64,000 bases of DNA, taken from contig JAKUCV010007237.1 in assembly GCA_028386065.3 (NCBI GenBank), positions 107,993 through 171,992 of the forward strand, given 5' to 3'. This document shows, piece by piece, positions 1 through 12,328 of this stretch. The notes under the pieces were generated by a model, which saw nothing but the letters and a program-made list of their open reading frames with translations, ran no database searches and was not told the origin of the DNA. Origin of the DNA: Turnera subulata. Lineage: Eukaryota; Streptophyta; Magnoliopsida; Malpighiales; Passifloraceae. Made by a program: the position numbers and the translations under genes. Each line of letters opens with the position of its first letter. Within the stretch, counting starts at the first letter, position 1.

Positions 1-943
1 GTGTATGGCATTACTTGAGCCTACCGTTTTTGGGCGCTTGCGAAGTCATACGCATACATGGATACTCTTTCTCAAGTTTCGTCCTTTGGCTATCCTTTGG
101 AAAGGGGTCCTATCATAAGTTTGTATTCTCCCGAGTCTTTGTTGTATGGCACTAGGAGGATGTCCTGAGTAATTTTTGCCTCTTTAGGGACTTCATTTTT
201 GGCCATCTCGTTTTTGTGAGCCTTCCAAAATTCCTTCTTGGGTATGCGGTTGATCTTGCTTCGCAACTTTCCTCCACATTGTGGTTCTTCTTTCCAAACT
301 CCTTGCTTTAATTAAAGCATTAAAGTTGTCATTCCACAACTTAGGAAGTCTCATCCTTCCTTGAGGATCCTCTTGCCAAAACGTTTTGCTTTAATTAAAG
401 CATGCCTCATTTGAAGTGGTTTTGGTTTTCATCCATTCTTTATGTTGAGGACCTCTGTGTGTAGGGCCCTTAGTTGTAGAGCCTCTACCACTTCTTCCTC
501 CATTGGGACTATGGACGTTTGTTCCTCTTGTGGAACAGCCCTCCATGGATACTGCTGTGAGGTCCAAATAGGTACTTCGTTTCGCGCCACTTTGGTCATG
601 TGGTTGCCTTTATTGTTTTTGCTCCAAGTGCTCATTGTTGAGGTATTGAAGTTTTCTAACTCTTAGCCCAATAGCTCAGCATCTTTAGCTCCAACCCCGA
701 AGGTCCTGTTCTCAGTTCCTCGGGGCTAGTGATGAAGACTCTTCCGAGCCTTATGTTTGCATAGTTGTTGAATTCCTAGGGCATGGAGCTCCACTCCTTT
801 CTTGGTTCTGAGTCTCAACGGTTGGTTTCCCTCGCAAGAGATATCTCCAGCTCCAAGGGTAATTTTTTCCCTCAGGGAGTTTACTTGTTTATAGGGCTGC
901 ATGTTCTCGGGGTTTTTGTGGCAGGTCCTTCTCCAAATGAGCT
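1..943. other. Unassigned intergenic / degenerate sequence
   Basis: No gene can be supported here. Short open stretches on the minus strand (around 60-220 and 430-635) each contain the residues NEVP and look like fragments of a decayed coding sequence, possibly transposon-derived, but they carry stops and match no family I recognise. The stretch ends at the candidate target-site base quintet GAGCT (939-943) beside the LTR at 944. Confidence 0.4.
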
Positions 944-2986
944 TGATAGCTACCCGCAAGTATACGGGGTTGTTGTAGTACCAAAGTCGTCTCACAGGGA
1001 TCTTTGCTAAGTACTATTTAACAGTGCAATTTATGATTATCTAGACGAATCGAAACTTGAGAGAGATTGATGTTTGAAACGAAAACTAAAGCGAGTAAAA
1101 ATGAGATTAAATCAATAATATAAAGTATCTAGGACTTCGGAGAATTCCTTGCCAATATTTCCACACAATTAAGCTACGCATAAGCAGACTATGCACTGTC
1201 ACCACATAACTAGCCTATGTAAAATCTATGTATTAAAATCTGAAAATAAACTTCTTTAAACGAAACGGTAAATCTAAACTAGATCAATAGCCTACTCTCG
1301 TAGTACCGTAAAATCTCTTCCTAATTTACGTCCACCATCCATTTGCCAGTGACGAGGTAAATTAAGAGCATTAGGCAATTTACCTACTAAATCCCCAATA
1401 AAAAGCATGCCTCCCTCGAGGTCAGTTTTTATAGCCCGGTTTATGTTTTTCTATAGGCAAACGACGCTGTCACTTAACGTTTCCCTATTATAGATTTATG
1501 TTAAACGATGGCCAGTCAATTAACATAGTTAAGCGTATAAACCGAATTAAGGAAGAATAAAATCAGAAAATAAGACTTTAATTAAATGTGCATGGAAACA
1601 TTAACAAGTTCATCCCCTAATCCTAGACAAGAATTCTAGCAAGACATGGCTTTAAAGAAAACAACAAATACTTGGAAACAATTCGTCATAGTTAATTCAA
1701 GGAAGAAACTTACAAGTTGATGAAGCTAACCTTGAACCAAAAGAGGAAGTTCCCAAGCTAGAAATCTTCCAAAAGCTAAGCCAACTACTAGAATTACAAA
1801 GCAAAAGAAAATTACAAATTCTAAGCTAAAGGAGTGATTTTTTTCGAATGAAGTAGAGCTGTCCCCTTGATTCCCTGTAGTGCATGGTTTATATAGTGCA
1901 AGGTGAAGGACCATTTGTGGCTGCAAGTGGTCACGTTAAAAATGCCAAATATAGAAGGTGGAAGACCACTTCATGCGCCAAAGCAAATGGTGCAAATGAC
2001 ACAATTGCACCTGTCACATGCATGCATGCTAAACCCCCCTCTCCTGTTCCTATCTTCACATTTTTTAGCCCAACAAACCGAAGGACTTGGTCTTGCTTGC
2101 TATGACGTGTACATGTGTCCTTTTGTAGTGGAGAGTGGTACATGTGTATAACCACCACTTCCTTCCCTCCAATTTAGCCATGCAACTTTACTGGACCACC
2201 TCACATGCTAGCCTCCAACAAATAACAACTTTTGCTCTTGGACCATTTCTTGGATGACATCAGCGAGCAGGGCACATGGAGCCAAGTCGGTACTCTCCCC
2301 TATGCTCACGCCACCAGCCGCCAAACCAAGAATTGGTCTTTTGGCCAATGGATAATATCCATCCAACTTCCAACTTTTGAGGGGAGATGTCACATGTGTA
2401 GAAACTTCCCAAGACCTCTTCCAACTTTGCCTTGTGGACCAGCTTCTTTCCTCCAATTTGCATGCAACGTGAGAAAGCTAGCTTCATGCATGTGAAGCCA
2501 CTTGTTGTTGGACTCATTCTACCCTGGATGATGTCGGCAAAAATCACAAACAAATTGGTGGTGGATGGGTGAGTTTTCACGTGAAAACCATATCACCATG
2601 TTGGGCCTTTTACATCTTTCTTCTATTCTTCTTCACCATGAGTCTTGGGCCACCATAAATGGGTCCGTCATGGATCTGGGTCACCCTTTTAAGGATCCTT
2701 GGCCCAAGTCAAAAGAGGCTTTGCTTGGTCTTGTCTCGTGTACATAGGCTGCTTATGTTGAAACTGCTCACATGGGCAGCCTATGCTGGAACTGCCCTTT
2801 TCATCCGAAAAATCCAACTTTTATTTCTAAATTCTATAAAAACATAAAATCCTAAAGAAAAGGTATTATATAGGTGAAAAGGAGAAAAACACTAAAAACA
2901 AGATGGATTAATACAATAAATAATATTTTGCAAGCTAAAAACCGTTGAAAAGATCCGTAAAAAGAGTGCAAAATGCGCACTCATCA
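944..2986 (-). repeat. LTR of an old Ty3/gypsy (Tat/Athila-like) element
   Basis: On the minus strand this 2043-bp segment starts TGATGAGTGCGC and ends GGGTAGCTATCA, giving the TG...CA ends of an LTR with TGAT/ATCA inverted. Immediately upstream on that strand (positions 2987 onward) is the purine tract AAGTTTGGGATGG preceded by a 'GGGGACAAGCAAAATCTT'-like run, the usual 3' end of internal DNA in plant Tat/Athila elements. The 'cccgcaagtatacggg' block at 951-967 is also typical of such LTRs. The partner LTR is not in the window. I see no reading frame inside. Confidence 0.6.
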
Positions 2987-5186
2987 CCATCCCAAACTTA
3001 AGATTTTGCTTGTCCCCAAGCAATTATCGTGAAAAACGGGATGAAAACGTCTTACCCATTGGAATCAACGGGGCCTATCCGACCAAGGTTACATGAGAAA
3101 TCTCCAAAAGGTCACGAAAGAAGCCTCGGTATTCAACCTGCAAGAATCGTGAGAACAAGTGCCAAGATGATTCGAAAAAAAGGAGTTGTTAGGCAATTAA
3201 TCACATTGATTTAAATTCACAACTTCCCTCTCTGTTTGATGAATTTGGCATTTTATAGGATTGAAAACGGGGTCAAATATGCAGATTCACTTCCCGGTCT
3301 CCACTAATGACAAGGATAGAATCACAGGGATCAAAAGGTCTTTATTCGAGTTGAAATGGGGCTCGGGTTAGGTTTAGGAAAGAAAGGAAATAAAGGAATT
3401 CAAAAAGGTGCCATGCCCAAAAGGAAAGTTTTACCATAACATAGCCATGCAAGACGTCATCAGAGTGATTCTAAAGGTCATTGTGCGCCTTGGAGAGTTT
3501 TTGTTGCCTTCCTCCCCTTTTTTTTTTCTTTTTGCGAGATACATCAATTTTTTTTCATGTCGTTTCTTTTCTTTTCCGTGAAGTATCTCTTTTTTTCTCG
3601 CTTTGTTAAAGGCGTAGACAAATGAATAGCATTCTCCATTTCCAGCACAGGCTGCTTGTGTTGTGCCTGTGTGTAGACGAACCACCACTTATCCTGACGT
3701 TAGGCATATGTTAAGGGAAAATGAATTCAAGCAAGTGCACATGGGAGAGTATTTATGAAAAATAAGGTGATAGCCATAGGTTCAAAGGGTATAGGTGGTG
3801 AATGTGGGTTATCAACGAAAGATGGCTATCAGAAAGAGACTCAAAGTGGTTTACGAGGGAAAATGTACGAGCATGGGTAGGTTATGCGGTTTGCATGGGC
3901 TATGAAAGAATGCCTTAATCCTATCCCTGAAAAACAATCCTTGTAATAATTTCGCTTTGATCGGGTTGTGAACCTGTTCTAAGACCCAAAAGATTTATGC
4001 CAAATATGTTTAATAAATAAAACAATCAAAGAGGTTAGAAGCGAATTAAACCAATCGGAAAAATTTACCCACAAAGTGTGACTCGGCCATTTAGGAACTC
4101 GTCCCCAATATTCATGCAAGCGAACACATGTGACTCGATCGTCAAAATTTTGAGAGAATCCCTGTACTTGTGTCGGATTAGGACCAATTAAGCCCAATGA
4201 GTCATCTGTAACTTGCAAAAAATTTATTCAAACAAAAGAAAAACGAAAAATACACTGAAGAAAATTACTTATTATGCTAAGAAAGATAAATAAAAGACCG
4301 CAGCTACTATGCTGAAAGTATAGCCACTCCGAACTTAAAACTTGCAGTGTCCTCACTGCACAAAAATAGGCTAGAAAGTCCAAAAAACAAAGCAGGGGCA
4401 GCAATCATATTTAGCAAAAAAAAAAATGAACTTGCGGACCAAAAATTTTTTAAAAGAAAATAAATTGAAACTACAAAAGAACTAAAGGAACCTGAACTTG
4501 CTGCTTTTATTTGCGGAATAAGGGAAAGAATCGTGGGTTGCCTCCCAAACAGCGCTTCTTTAATGTCTTGTAGCTAGACTCAGAGCTCCTCAAGATGAAG
4601 GTGGGTTGGAGAACGGTTGCACTACCTCTTGTCCGGTAGGCTCTCCAGGATCATAAAGCTTTGGCAACAAGACTCTGTTTCCAATTCTGAGGTCTTGTTT
4701 TTGGATGATACTCCCACGCCAGTGTTTGGATCTTTTTCTGCCAATTTTATGAGTATAAACTGAGGGATTAATCCTAAGAAGATCATTAGTGGAATACACA
4801 ATTGTCTTCTTGTGTCCTCCCTTATCGTTCAGCAAATTATCTTCCTCTCCCTCAGTAAAACTCACTTTTATCCCACCTGGATGTGTGGAGTTTGTTCCCA
4901 GTAATGCACGTTGGGGCTCAGGACGTAAAGGTTTCATCTTAACCTTTGGAGCATTTTCTTCTATCAAGTCTTCTAACATCGCATCTAACTTCTCAAATCT
5001 CATGTCTTCTTCTGCAGACGACAAAGACAAGACTTCAAGTTGGCGTGCATAGCCTACTATTTCTGGATCTGGATCCTTAACGCTTTTTGTATGGGCAAGG
5101 CATGCCAACAAGGGATCTGCATAGTGTGCCCGTGCTGCAATTTCTTCAACGATGTCAAGTCGGTTGCAAGAGTCGTCTGATACTTC
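2987..5186 (-). mobile_element. Decayed internal region of a minus-strand Ty3/gypsy element
   Basis: This is the internal DNA that belongs with the LTR at 944-2986. It is AT-rich and full of stops except near its right end, where a reading frame remains (4590-5186). The minus-strand text just after that frame (4580-4520) resembles the conserved '...KEALFGRQP' tail found downstream of pol in Tat/Athila elements, but with frame breaks. Protease, reverse transcriptase and integrase cores are not recognisable, so most of pol is gone or the element was non-autonomous. It stops abruptly at 5187, where truncated chromovirus LTR begins. Confidence 0.5.
4590..5186 (-). pseudogene. Remnant retrotransposon polyprotein fragment
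   Basis: About 199 codons are open on the minus strand. The N-terminal part (DDSCNRLDIVEEIAAR, then a DPLLACLAH stretch) and the KMKPLRPEPQRALLGTN stretch resemble the poorly conserved linker that precedes reverse transcriptase in Tat/Athila polyproteins ('LKPLP..LKYAFLG' in intact copies). The C-terminal half (HKIGRKRSKHW, LRIGNRVLLPKLYDPGEPT) is basic and may derive from a later part of the element, implying an internal deletion. The open frame continues to 5288, but that part lies in the chromovirus LTR and is an artefact of the fusion. Assignment to a clade is tentative. Confidence 0.4.
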
Positions 5187-7877
5187 ATTATCGGACCAAA
5201 AATAAGATAAGTGGGTATACCGGATATTTTCTGGTCCAGGTGGGTCACACTTCACATGCAGCATAGTAACTGCATAATTGAAGTTCAATTATTCAGCCGC
5301 CTTCTCCTGTTATACCTGTGAATAACCAGTTATTTCTCTGCCTATTTAACGTGTGCTTTATCTGCCTCTATGCACACTACAACTACTCAGTACACTACCA
5401 TCATCATCTTCATCTCCACCTTACCTGCAAACACCATCATTTTACTCCCTGCAAATCCGTTTGAACCAGAAACAAAAAAGAAAAAAAAACCAAACACACA
5501 CACCCAACACCCCACTGCCACGTCACCATCTCCTTTCCTCTCTTCTTTCTCTTTTTCTTCCTTCTCTTCTACCACGCCGGCCAAAGCCACCCAACAACCC
5601 ACGCTCCTCCTCCCCCTGCAACCTCACCGTCTTCCACTCGGGTTCAGATCGACGCCAGCGCCGCCTCCACTGGGTTGTTCTCACCGCAGCTGCCAGCCAA
5701 CGACGCCCCTCGCGCCTCCTCATGGCCGCCCCTGCCTTTCGCAGCCGACACGACCCGCGAGACGGACCCGACACGACGCTGCAGCCGCGCCCCATCTCAA
5801 CACCGCTGGCCGCCGGCCTTGTTACAGCGTACCTTGCTCGCGTCGTCCTCCTCTCAGCCGTCCGCCGCCTCGCCTGCCGTTCTGGTCTTCCGCCGTCGCG
5901 CCGCCTGTGAAGGTGAGGAAGACGCGACCCGTTGGGTTGCTTCACGGGTCGGGTCAACCCGTGTGTAGAGGGTGGGCTTGGTCAGTTGGGTATTAGGTCA
6001 GATGGGTTTTGGGCTTGGTCAGTTGGGCTTGGGCTGCAGCTGGGTTGGGCTGGCGTGGGACTGGGCCGGGCGTGGACCACATGCCTGGGCCTAGGTTCTG
6101 CGTTGGGCCAGGCCTAACCCTTGGGCCCAGTCCGTTTTAGTAAAAAAAAAAAGAAAGAAGAAGAAAGAAATAGAAAGAAAATGAAATCTGGGAAAGAGAA
6201 ATAAAATGGAAGAAAATAAAAATGAGGTTGGGAAAATATATTATGGTATGGAAAATAAATATTTTGAGGAAATAATTTTGGAAAATATTATAAGGTATGG
6301 AAGAAAAATGATAATTTGAAGAAATAATATTTTGGAAAGTACATACTTAAGAAATAATTATGGAAAGGGTATTTTCAAAGTATTATACCGAAAAAGTATC
6401 CGGGTATAGAAATAAGTATAGTATGGTATTTTGACACCTGGAAATAAATGGTGAATGATGATAATAATGGAAAATTAATCCGGGGGAGTAACCGAGCCGA
6501 GTTTATATTTAATTTCCGGTATACAGTATTAGCATGGCATTTACATACCATCTTATGTGTGCATATTATTTGATTGATATAGGAGTTGATAACGAGCAGT
6601 TTGCTGAGGAACCGGACTTGGAACTTGCCAGACAATTCCATAATTGAATATCGGCTAAGGTGAGGATGGATAACCTTTGTTATGTTGCCTGTAATACTTT
6701 GTGTGCTTGTTGTTCGATTGAACTGCTGAATTGTTGATTGTTGGCTGAGTACCTGCTGTGGATATTATTGTTGCTTTTGGACTGTGATATTGATTCTGTG
6801 GATAAAATGCTGAGAATGATGTTGAACTATTGACTGTAGAAATTGAGAAAAAGAATTTGGAATATGAAATTGGAAATGGAATTGATTTGAGATGTTGTTA
6901 TCATTGTCATGTGGAAAGTAGTGGTACGACCCGATGGTTGGAAATTAATTTTGGTATGCTATGGTCGGTTACTTGGGTTGTTGGCTTGTTGTCTGTGGTT
7001 AGGGTATACCAAATACCCAGTGGCTCGGATATGCCGAATATCCGCAGTGGCTCGGATATGCCGAATATCCGTTTGGCTTTTTGCCTGTGGTTAGGGTATA
7101 CCGAATACCCAGTGGCTCGGATATGTCAAATATCCGCAGTGGCTCAGATATGTCGAATATCTGGTTGGCATGTTGTTGCCTGAGGTAGGGGTATACCGAA
7201 TACCCAGTGGTTTGGATATATCAAATATCCGGGTTTTGAGATGTGGATTGGTTCTTGACCTAGCATCCGGAATTAATTGATAACCAGGTACGACCCTAGC
7301 TTGTCCAGTGACGGGGGCCCGGAAGATAAAATTGGTTATGATAACTAATATTCTTTTGGCCTTGGCTCAGTTATTGTGATATGGTATTACTTGTCTGTGA
7401 TTGCTTTAAGTATTACGGTTGCTTGCATATCACTGTTTATCCTTCGTCGGTGAGCACTTCGGACTCACCCCTCGCCTGCGAGGTTTCATCCCGTAGGTTA
7501 AGTTGTTTCCGTAGTTCAGGTACGACGTTCGATGGCTGCTGCTTTCTTCTCCACCTGACTCCGGATCCATACCACCGTTGCATGTGCATAAGTCTTCCGC
7601 TGCTATACTATTACTTGTGATGCTGTACTACATTTCCGCTGTTGTGTGATATATATTGTTGTACTGCTGATTTCCTGTGATATGTATATTACTGATACTA
7701 TCTGCTGCTGCTGAGAGCACTGTGTTTGGATTGAATAATGGTCCCCGAGTGTGGGTGACAGTTGTATTGATAGTTGCTATTGTATAATATTTGCACGTTG
7801 TACTGTCTGTTCTATCATTATGAATAGTTTCAGCACGTGTTTACTGTGTTACGGTAAATACGGGTCGGGGCGCTTCA
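5187..7877 (+). repeat. Truncated 5' LTR of the chromovirus
   Basis: This 2691-bp segment matches 12893-15587 of the 3' LTR almost base for base and ends with the same GGGGCGCTTCA. It begins inside the LTR at the shared octamer ATTATCGG (5187-5194 and 12893-12900); the first 228 bp of the LTR, including the TGTAACAGCCC end, are absent. It contains a proline/serine-rich but non-coding CT-rich stretch (5350-5900), an A/G-rich stretch (6140-6400) and an array of short palindromes (7002-7230). Confidence 0.95.
7002..7230 (+). repeat. Array of eight short hairpins in the 5' LTR
   Basis: Eight short inverted repeats sit in 229 bp, each with a 6-7 bp stem and a 5-nt loop: 7002-7018, 7026-7044, 7053-7071, 7094-7110, 7118-7136, 7145-7163, 7189-7205 (ending at 7205, starting at about 7189) and 7214-7230. 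Two stem types alternate, GGGTAT/ATACCC and CGGATAT/ATATCCG. The sixth has a paired double change, CAGATAT/ATATCTG, that keeps the stem intact. Spacers carry a repeated AGTGGCT motif. The same array is present in the 3' LTR at 14712-14940. Confidence 0.85.
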
Positions 7878-7879
7878 GT

Positions 7880-7893
7880 TTGGTAGCGGAGCA
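7880..7893 (+). other. Primer-binding site of the chromovirus
   Basis: The sequence TTGGTAGCGGAGCA begins two bases after the LTR end. It resembles the TGGTATCAGAGC primer site of plant elements primed by initiator tRNA-Met, with mismatches. The leader from 7894 to 7996 has no other feature I recognise. Confidence 0.6.
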
Positions 7894-7996
7894 GGCAGTA
7901 GGTCATTAGGGACATAACTGTGGTTGCTTGACTGTTGTTTGTGCATAAGATTTGACATGACATGATATGCATACATACATTCTCATATAGGTACGA

Positions 7997-10900
7997 ATGG
8001 ATCCGGTTGGAGGGAATCAGCATGCTGGAGTTCACCTGGATGACGACCAGGTATCGGTAGATCAACCGCAACAAGTTACGGGAGGTCCGGAACACCCTGC
8101 GAGTGTTCCTTTGGGAGACCCTGCGCAGATGCTGAACGTGGTGACTCAGATTCTGCAAAGGCAAGATGCCAGAGATGCCCGTATCGCAGCTATGGAAGCT
8201 CGGGAACAGGAAAACCAGGGACCTGTTGAGGATCCAGTGTATACGAAGCTGGAAAAGCTAGGGGCTGAGGTTTTCACTGGTGTCACTACACCACAGGATG
8301 TTGACCGTTGGCTCAGACAGATGAATAGGGTTATGCTAAGGCTGACATGCAGGAATGACAGGTGGGCCAGATACGCCGCTGCCATGTTTCGAGGAGATGC
8401 TGTTGATTGGTGGGAGTCTACCACCAGGGACATGCCGACACCTATCATTATGCCATGGAATCAGTTCATGGAGATGTTCCGAATGAAGTTTGTCTCTGAG
8501 GCATACCAGGATCAGCTGAGGCGAGAGTTTCTGGGATTGCAACAGGGACCATACCAGACGGTCAATGAGTATGAGATCAAGTTCAACCGCTTGTCCATCT
8601 ATGCCAGTGAGTTTGTAGCTACTCCGGAGGCTCGATGTAAACGTTTCTGGGATGGTCTTCGATCCGGTATCCAGACAGTCATGGGATGCAAGGCCTATGA
8701 GACTTACCAGGACATGCTGACGGATGCTTTGAGAGCTGAGATCATCTGGCTGAACAATGAGAAAGAGCAACAGGAGATCCGCAAGAGACAAGCTGCACAG
8801 AGTTCTGGGGGACAGAACAAGAGGTTCCAGACACCTGCTAACCGATCAGGGTATGGACAGGGCCGCTCTATGCCCATGGGTCAGGGACGTGGATGGAACA
8901 ACAATACCTATAATAGAGGCAGTTCTTGGACTCAGTCTGGAGGGACTTCATCTGGGGATACTTGCCCGAGACTTCCTATGTCTCAGGTGAGGTGCTATGA
9001 GTGTAATGAAGTTGGGCATTACCGATATGCTTGTCCCAAGTTGGGAAGATCTGGAGGTACAGCACCTACTCAGACAGTGCAAGCTTCAGTTGCCAGTGTT
9101 CTTAGTGTTTCTGGAGCTGGCCGAGGCCGAAGACGTGGAGCTGTTCCTGCTAGGACCCAGTCGGCCATGAATCAGAGTGCAGCTGTGCCAAGGGCATTTG
9201 TTATCACCGCTGAGGAGGATCCAGAAAATGCTGATGTCATAGCAGGTACCTTTATAGTCTTTGGTAGTACTGCATATACTTTGATAGACCCTGGTGCTAC
9301 GCATTCATTTATTGCGCAAAGTTTTGCGATACTACATAACTGTACGGGAGAGAGTTTGGTTTGTCCAATGAGAGTCAGGTTACCTGCAGGTATAGTAGTC
9401 AGATTAACCCATGTGTGCAGAGACGTTTCGCTTTCATATGATAGCGAGATTTTTCTTGCACGGTTGATCGTGATGAATATGGGAGGTTTTGATATCATAT
9501 TGGGGATGGATTGGTTGTCCAAGTACAGTGCTATAGTGAACTGTCGGACCAAGGAAGTGTTGTTGACTTCCGAGGGTGGACATAAGATTTTGTTGACAGG
9601 TATTGGGAGAGCTGCTACTACGTGTAGTATCTCTGCTAATCAGGATATTAGGATACAGCCATTGGGTCCAGATGCTTTATTGACCCATGCCAAGGGTGAA
9701 GAAGTTCAGACTCCGGTTTTGGGAGACATCATGGTTGTGAGGGAGTTTCCAGATGTGTTCCCAGAAGATTTTCCAGGATTGCCACCTGACAGAGAAGTTG
9801 AGTACACCATCGACTTGATGCCGGGAGTGACGCCTATCTCGATGGCACCATATCGGATGGCACCAACAGAACTCCAGGAGTTGAAGAAACAGTTGGATGA
9901 GCTGTTAGAGAAAGGTTTCATCAGACCTAGTATTTCACCTTGGGGATCACCAGTCCTCTTTGTGAAGAAGAAGGATGGTAGTTTGCGCATGTGTGTGGAC
10001 TACCGACAGCTGAACAAGGTGACAGTAAAGAATAAGTATCCGCTTCCCAGGATTGATGATCTTTTTGATCAGTTACAGGGAGCTACTGTATTTTCTAAGA
10101 TTGATCTTCGATCTGGTTACCATCAGGTCAAGATTGCAGAGAAGGACATACCGAAGACAGCTTTCTGCACTCGGTATGGTCACTTTGAGTTCACAGTGGT
10201 TCCTTTTGGCTTGACCAATGCACCTGCAGTTTTCATGTGCTTGATGCACTTGGTTCTGAACGAGTTCTTGGATAAGTTTGTGGTAGTCTTCATCGATGAC
10301 ATCTTGATCTACTCCAAGAACTGGGAAGAACATGAAGAGCACCTGAGGGTAGTGCTTCAGAGGTTGCGAGAGAAGGAGTTGTATGCCAAGTTTAGCAAGT
10401 GTGAGTTCTGGCTTGAAGAAGTTGCATTCCTTGGACATGTTGTATCCGGGGATGGGATTAAGGTTGATCCTGCTAAAGTAAAAACCGTTCTGGAGTGGGA
10501 GCCGCCTAAGACGGTACCAGAAGTCAGGAGTTTTCTTGGCCTTGCAGGATATTACCGGAGATTCATCGAGGGTTTCTCTTTGATAGCTAGTCCCATGACT
10601 AAGCTATTGAGGAAAGATCAAGCCTTTGTATGGAGTGATGCCTGCCAGAAGAGTTTTGATGAACTTAAGAAGAAGCTGACAACAGCACCAGTCTTGACAG
10701 TGCCTAAGCCAGGAGTGGAGTATGTGCTGTTCTGCGATGCTTCAGGTCTTGGTTTGGGAGCTGTTCTGATGCAAGAAGGCCGAGTGATAGCCTATGCTTC
10801 GAGACAGTTGAGGCCACACGAGAAGAACTACCCGACGCATGATCTGGAGATGGCCGCAGTGATCCTTGCTTTGAAGATCTGGCGACATTATCTGTTTGGA

Positions 10901-12328
10901 GAGAGATGCCGGATTTTCACAGATCATAAGAGTCTCAAGTACATCATGACTCAGAAGGAGCTTAACCTGCGACAAAGACGTTGGGTTGAGTTGCTGAATG
11001 ATTATGATTGTACTATTGAGTATCACCCTGGAAAGGCTAATGTTGTAGCAGATGCCTTGAGTCGGAGACAGCCAGAAGATGCTTCCACGACCTACTCAAT
11101 GTCCTCACACATTGAGTTAAGGAAGATGGGAGTGGATTTGTCAATCGATGAGACAGGAGCTTTGTTGACACATATTGAAGTCAAGTCTAACCTGAAAGGC
11201 TGGATTGTGGAGTTACAAGATGGAGATCCCGACCTGATCAAGCTGAAGGAAGCAGTCCGTAGTGGAAAGGAAGATAAGTTCCACATAGCCGAGGATAGTG
11301 CACTGATGCTAGGGAAGCGTCTATGTGTACCTAGTGTTGGTGACCTACGCAGTCAGATTCTAGAAGAAGGACATATGACACCGTACGCTATGCATCCCGG
11401 GAGCACCAAGATGTACCAGAATTTGAGAAGTCATTTTTGGTGGCCACGCATGAAGAAGGATGTAGCTGAGTATGTTACTAAGTGTATCACTTGCCAGCAA
11501 GTGAAAGCTGAACATCAGGCTCCAGCAGGGAAGATGAGATCTTTGTCAGTGCCAGAGTGGAAGTGGGAGATGATTACCATGGATTTTGTGGTTGGATTAC
11601 CGTTGACCCGGAGACAGCATGATGCCATCTGGGTTATCGTTGATCGACTTACAAAATCAGCCCACTTTCTTCCCATTCGACAGACAGACACCTTGGATAA
11701 ATTGGCGAAGCAGTACGTTGCAGAGATTGTAAGGCTACATGGAATTCCTAAGTCCATAGTCTCAGACAGAGACCCGGGATTCACATCGCGGTTCTGGAAG
11801 AGTCTGCAAACAGCTTTGGGGACGAAGCTGAGTTTCAGTACTGCTTTTCATCCTCAGACTGACGGACTGTTAGAGAGGACTATTCAGACACTGGAAGATA
11901 TGCTAAGGGCTTATGCTCTTAACTTCAGTGGGAGTTGGGATCAGTATCTACCTTTAGCGGAGTTTGCCTATAACAATAGTTATCATTCCAGTATTGGCAT
12001 GCCTCCATTTGAAGCTCTTTACGGAAGGAAGTGCCGAAGTCCAGTATGTTGGGATGAAGAAGGTCTTCGTTTGATCGTTGGTCCAGATTTGGTTAAGCAG
12101 ACTGTTGACAAGATTCAGACAGTTAAGCAGAGTATGAGAACAGCACAGGACCGACAAAAGAGCTATGCCGATAAGCATCGTCGAGAGATGGAGTACCAAG
12201 TGGGAGAACGAGTTTTCCTCCGAGTTGCACCATGGAAAGGTGTAATCAGATTCGGGAAAAGAGGGAAGCTGAGTCCCAGGTACATTGGACCGTATGAGAT
12301 TGTGGAAAGGATTGGACCCCTGACGTAA
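7997..12328 (+). pseudogene. Chromovirus gag-pol polyprotein with premature stop
   Basis: The frame encodes 1443 residues. In order: gag capsid (about 110-215, with a WW..T..MP..W..F...F core), CCHC zinc knuckle (333-346, [14 protein letters not shown]), aspartic protease (IDPGATHSF, Asp about 431), reverse transcriptase ([13 protein letters not shown], and catalytic FIDD at 765-768), RNase H ([20 protein letters not shown] near 975), integrase HHCC zinc finger (from about 1133) and the DDE core (Asp about 1196, Asp about 1256, Glu about 1292). The last module before the break is GPY/F-like ([16 protein letters not shown]). A TAA at 12326-12328 ends the frame; the same frame reopens directly after it. 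The protease has Pro where Ser/Thr is usual (D-P-G); I recall this variant in other plant chromoviruses, so it does not prove loss of activity. The frame is otherwise intact, so this one stop may be all that inactivates the copy. Confidence 0.93.

Noticed and set aside
5187..5288. N-terminal extension of the minus-strand frame at 4590
   Set aside because: It crosses the element junction and is LTR sequence (the same peptide appears at 12758-12994).
5353..5996. Overlapping proline/arginine-rich open frames
   Set aside because: They lie in the CT-rich part of the LTR, recur in the other LTR (13059-13676) with frame differences, and have no domain. They are compositional.
7002..7230. CRISPR array
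   Set aside because: The units are palindromes with near-constant spacers in a plant LTR, not repeats with unique spacers.
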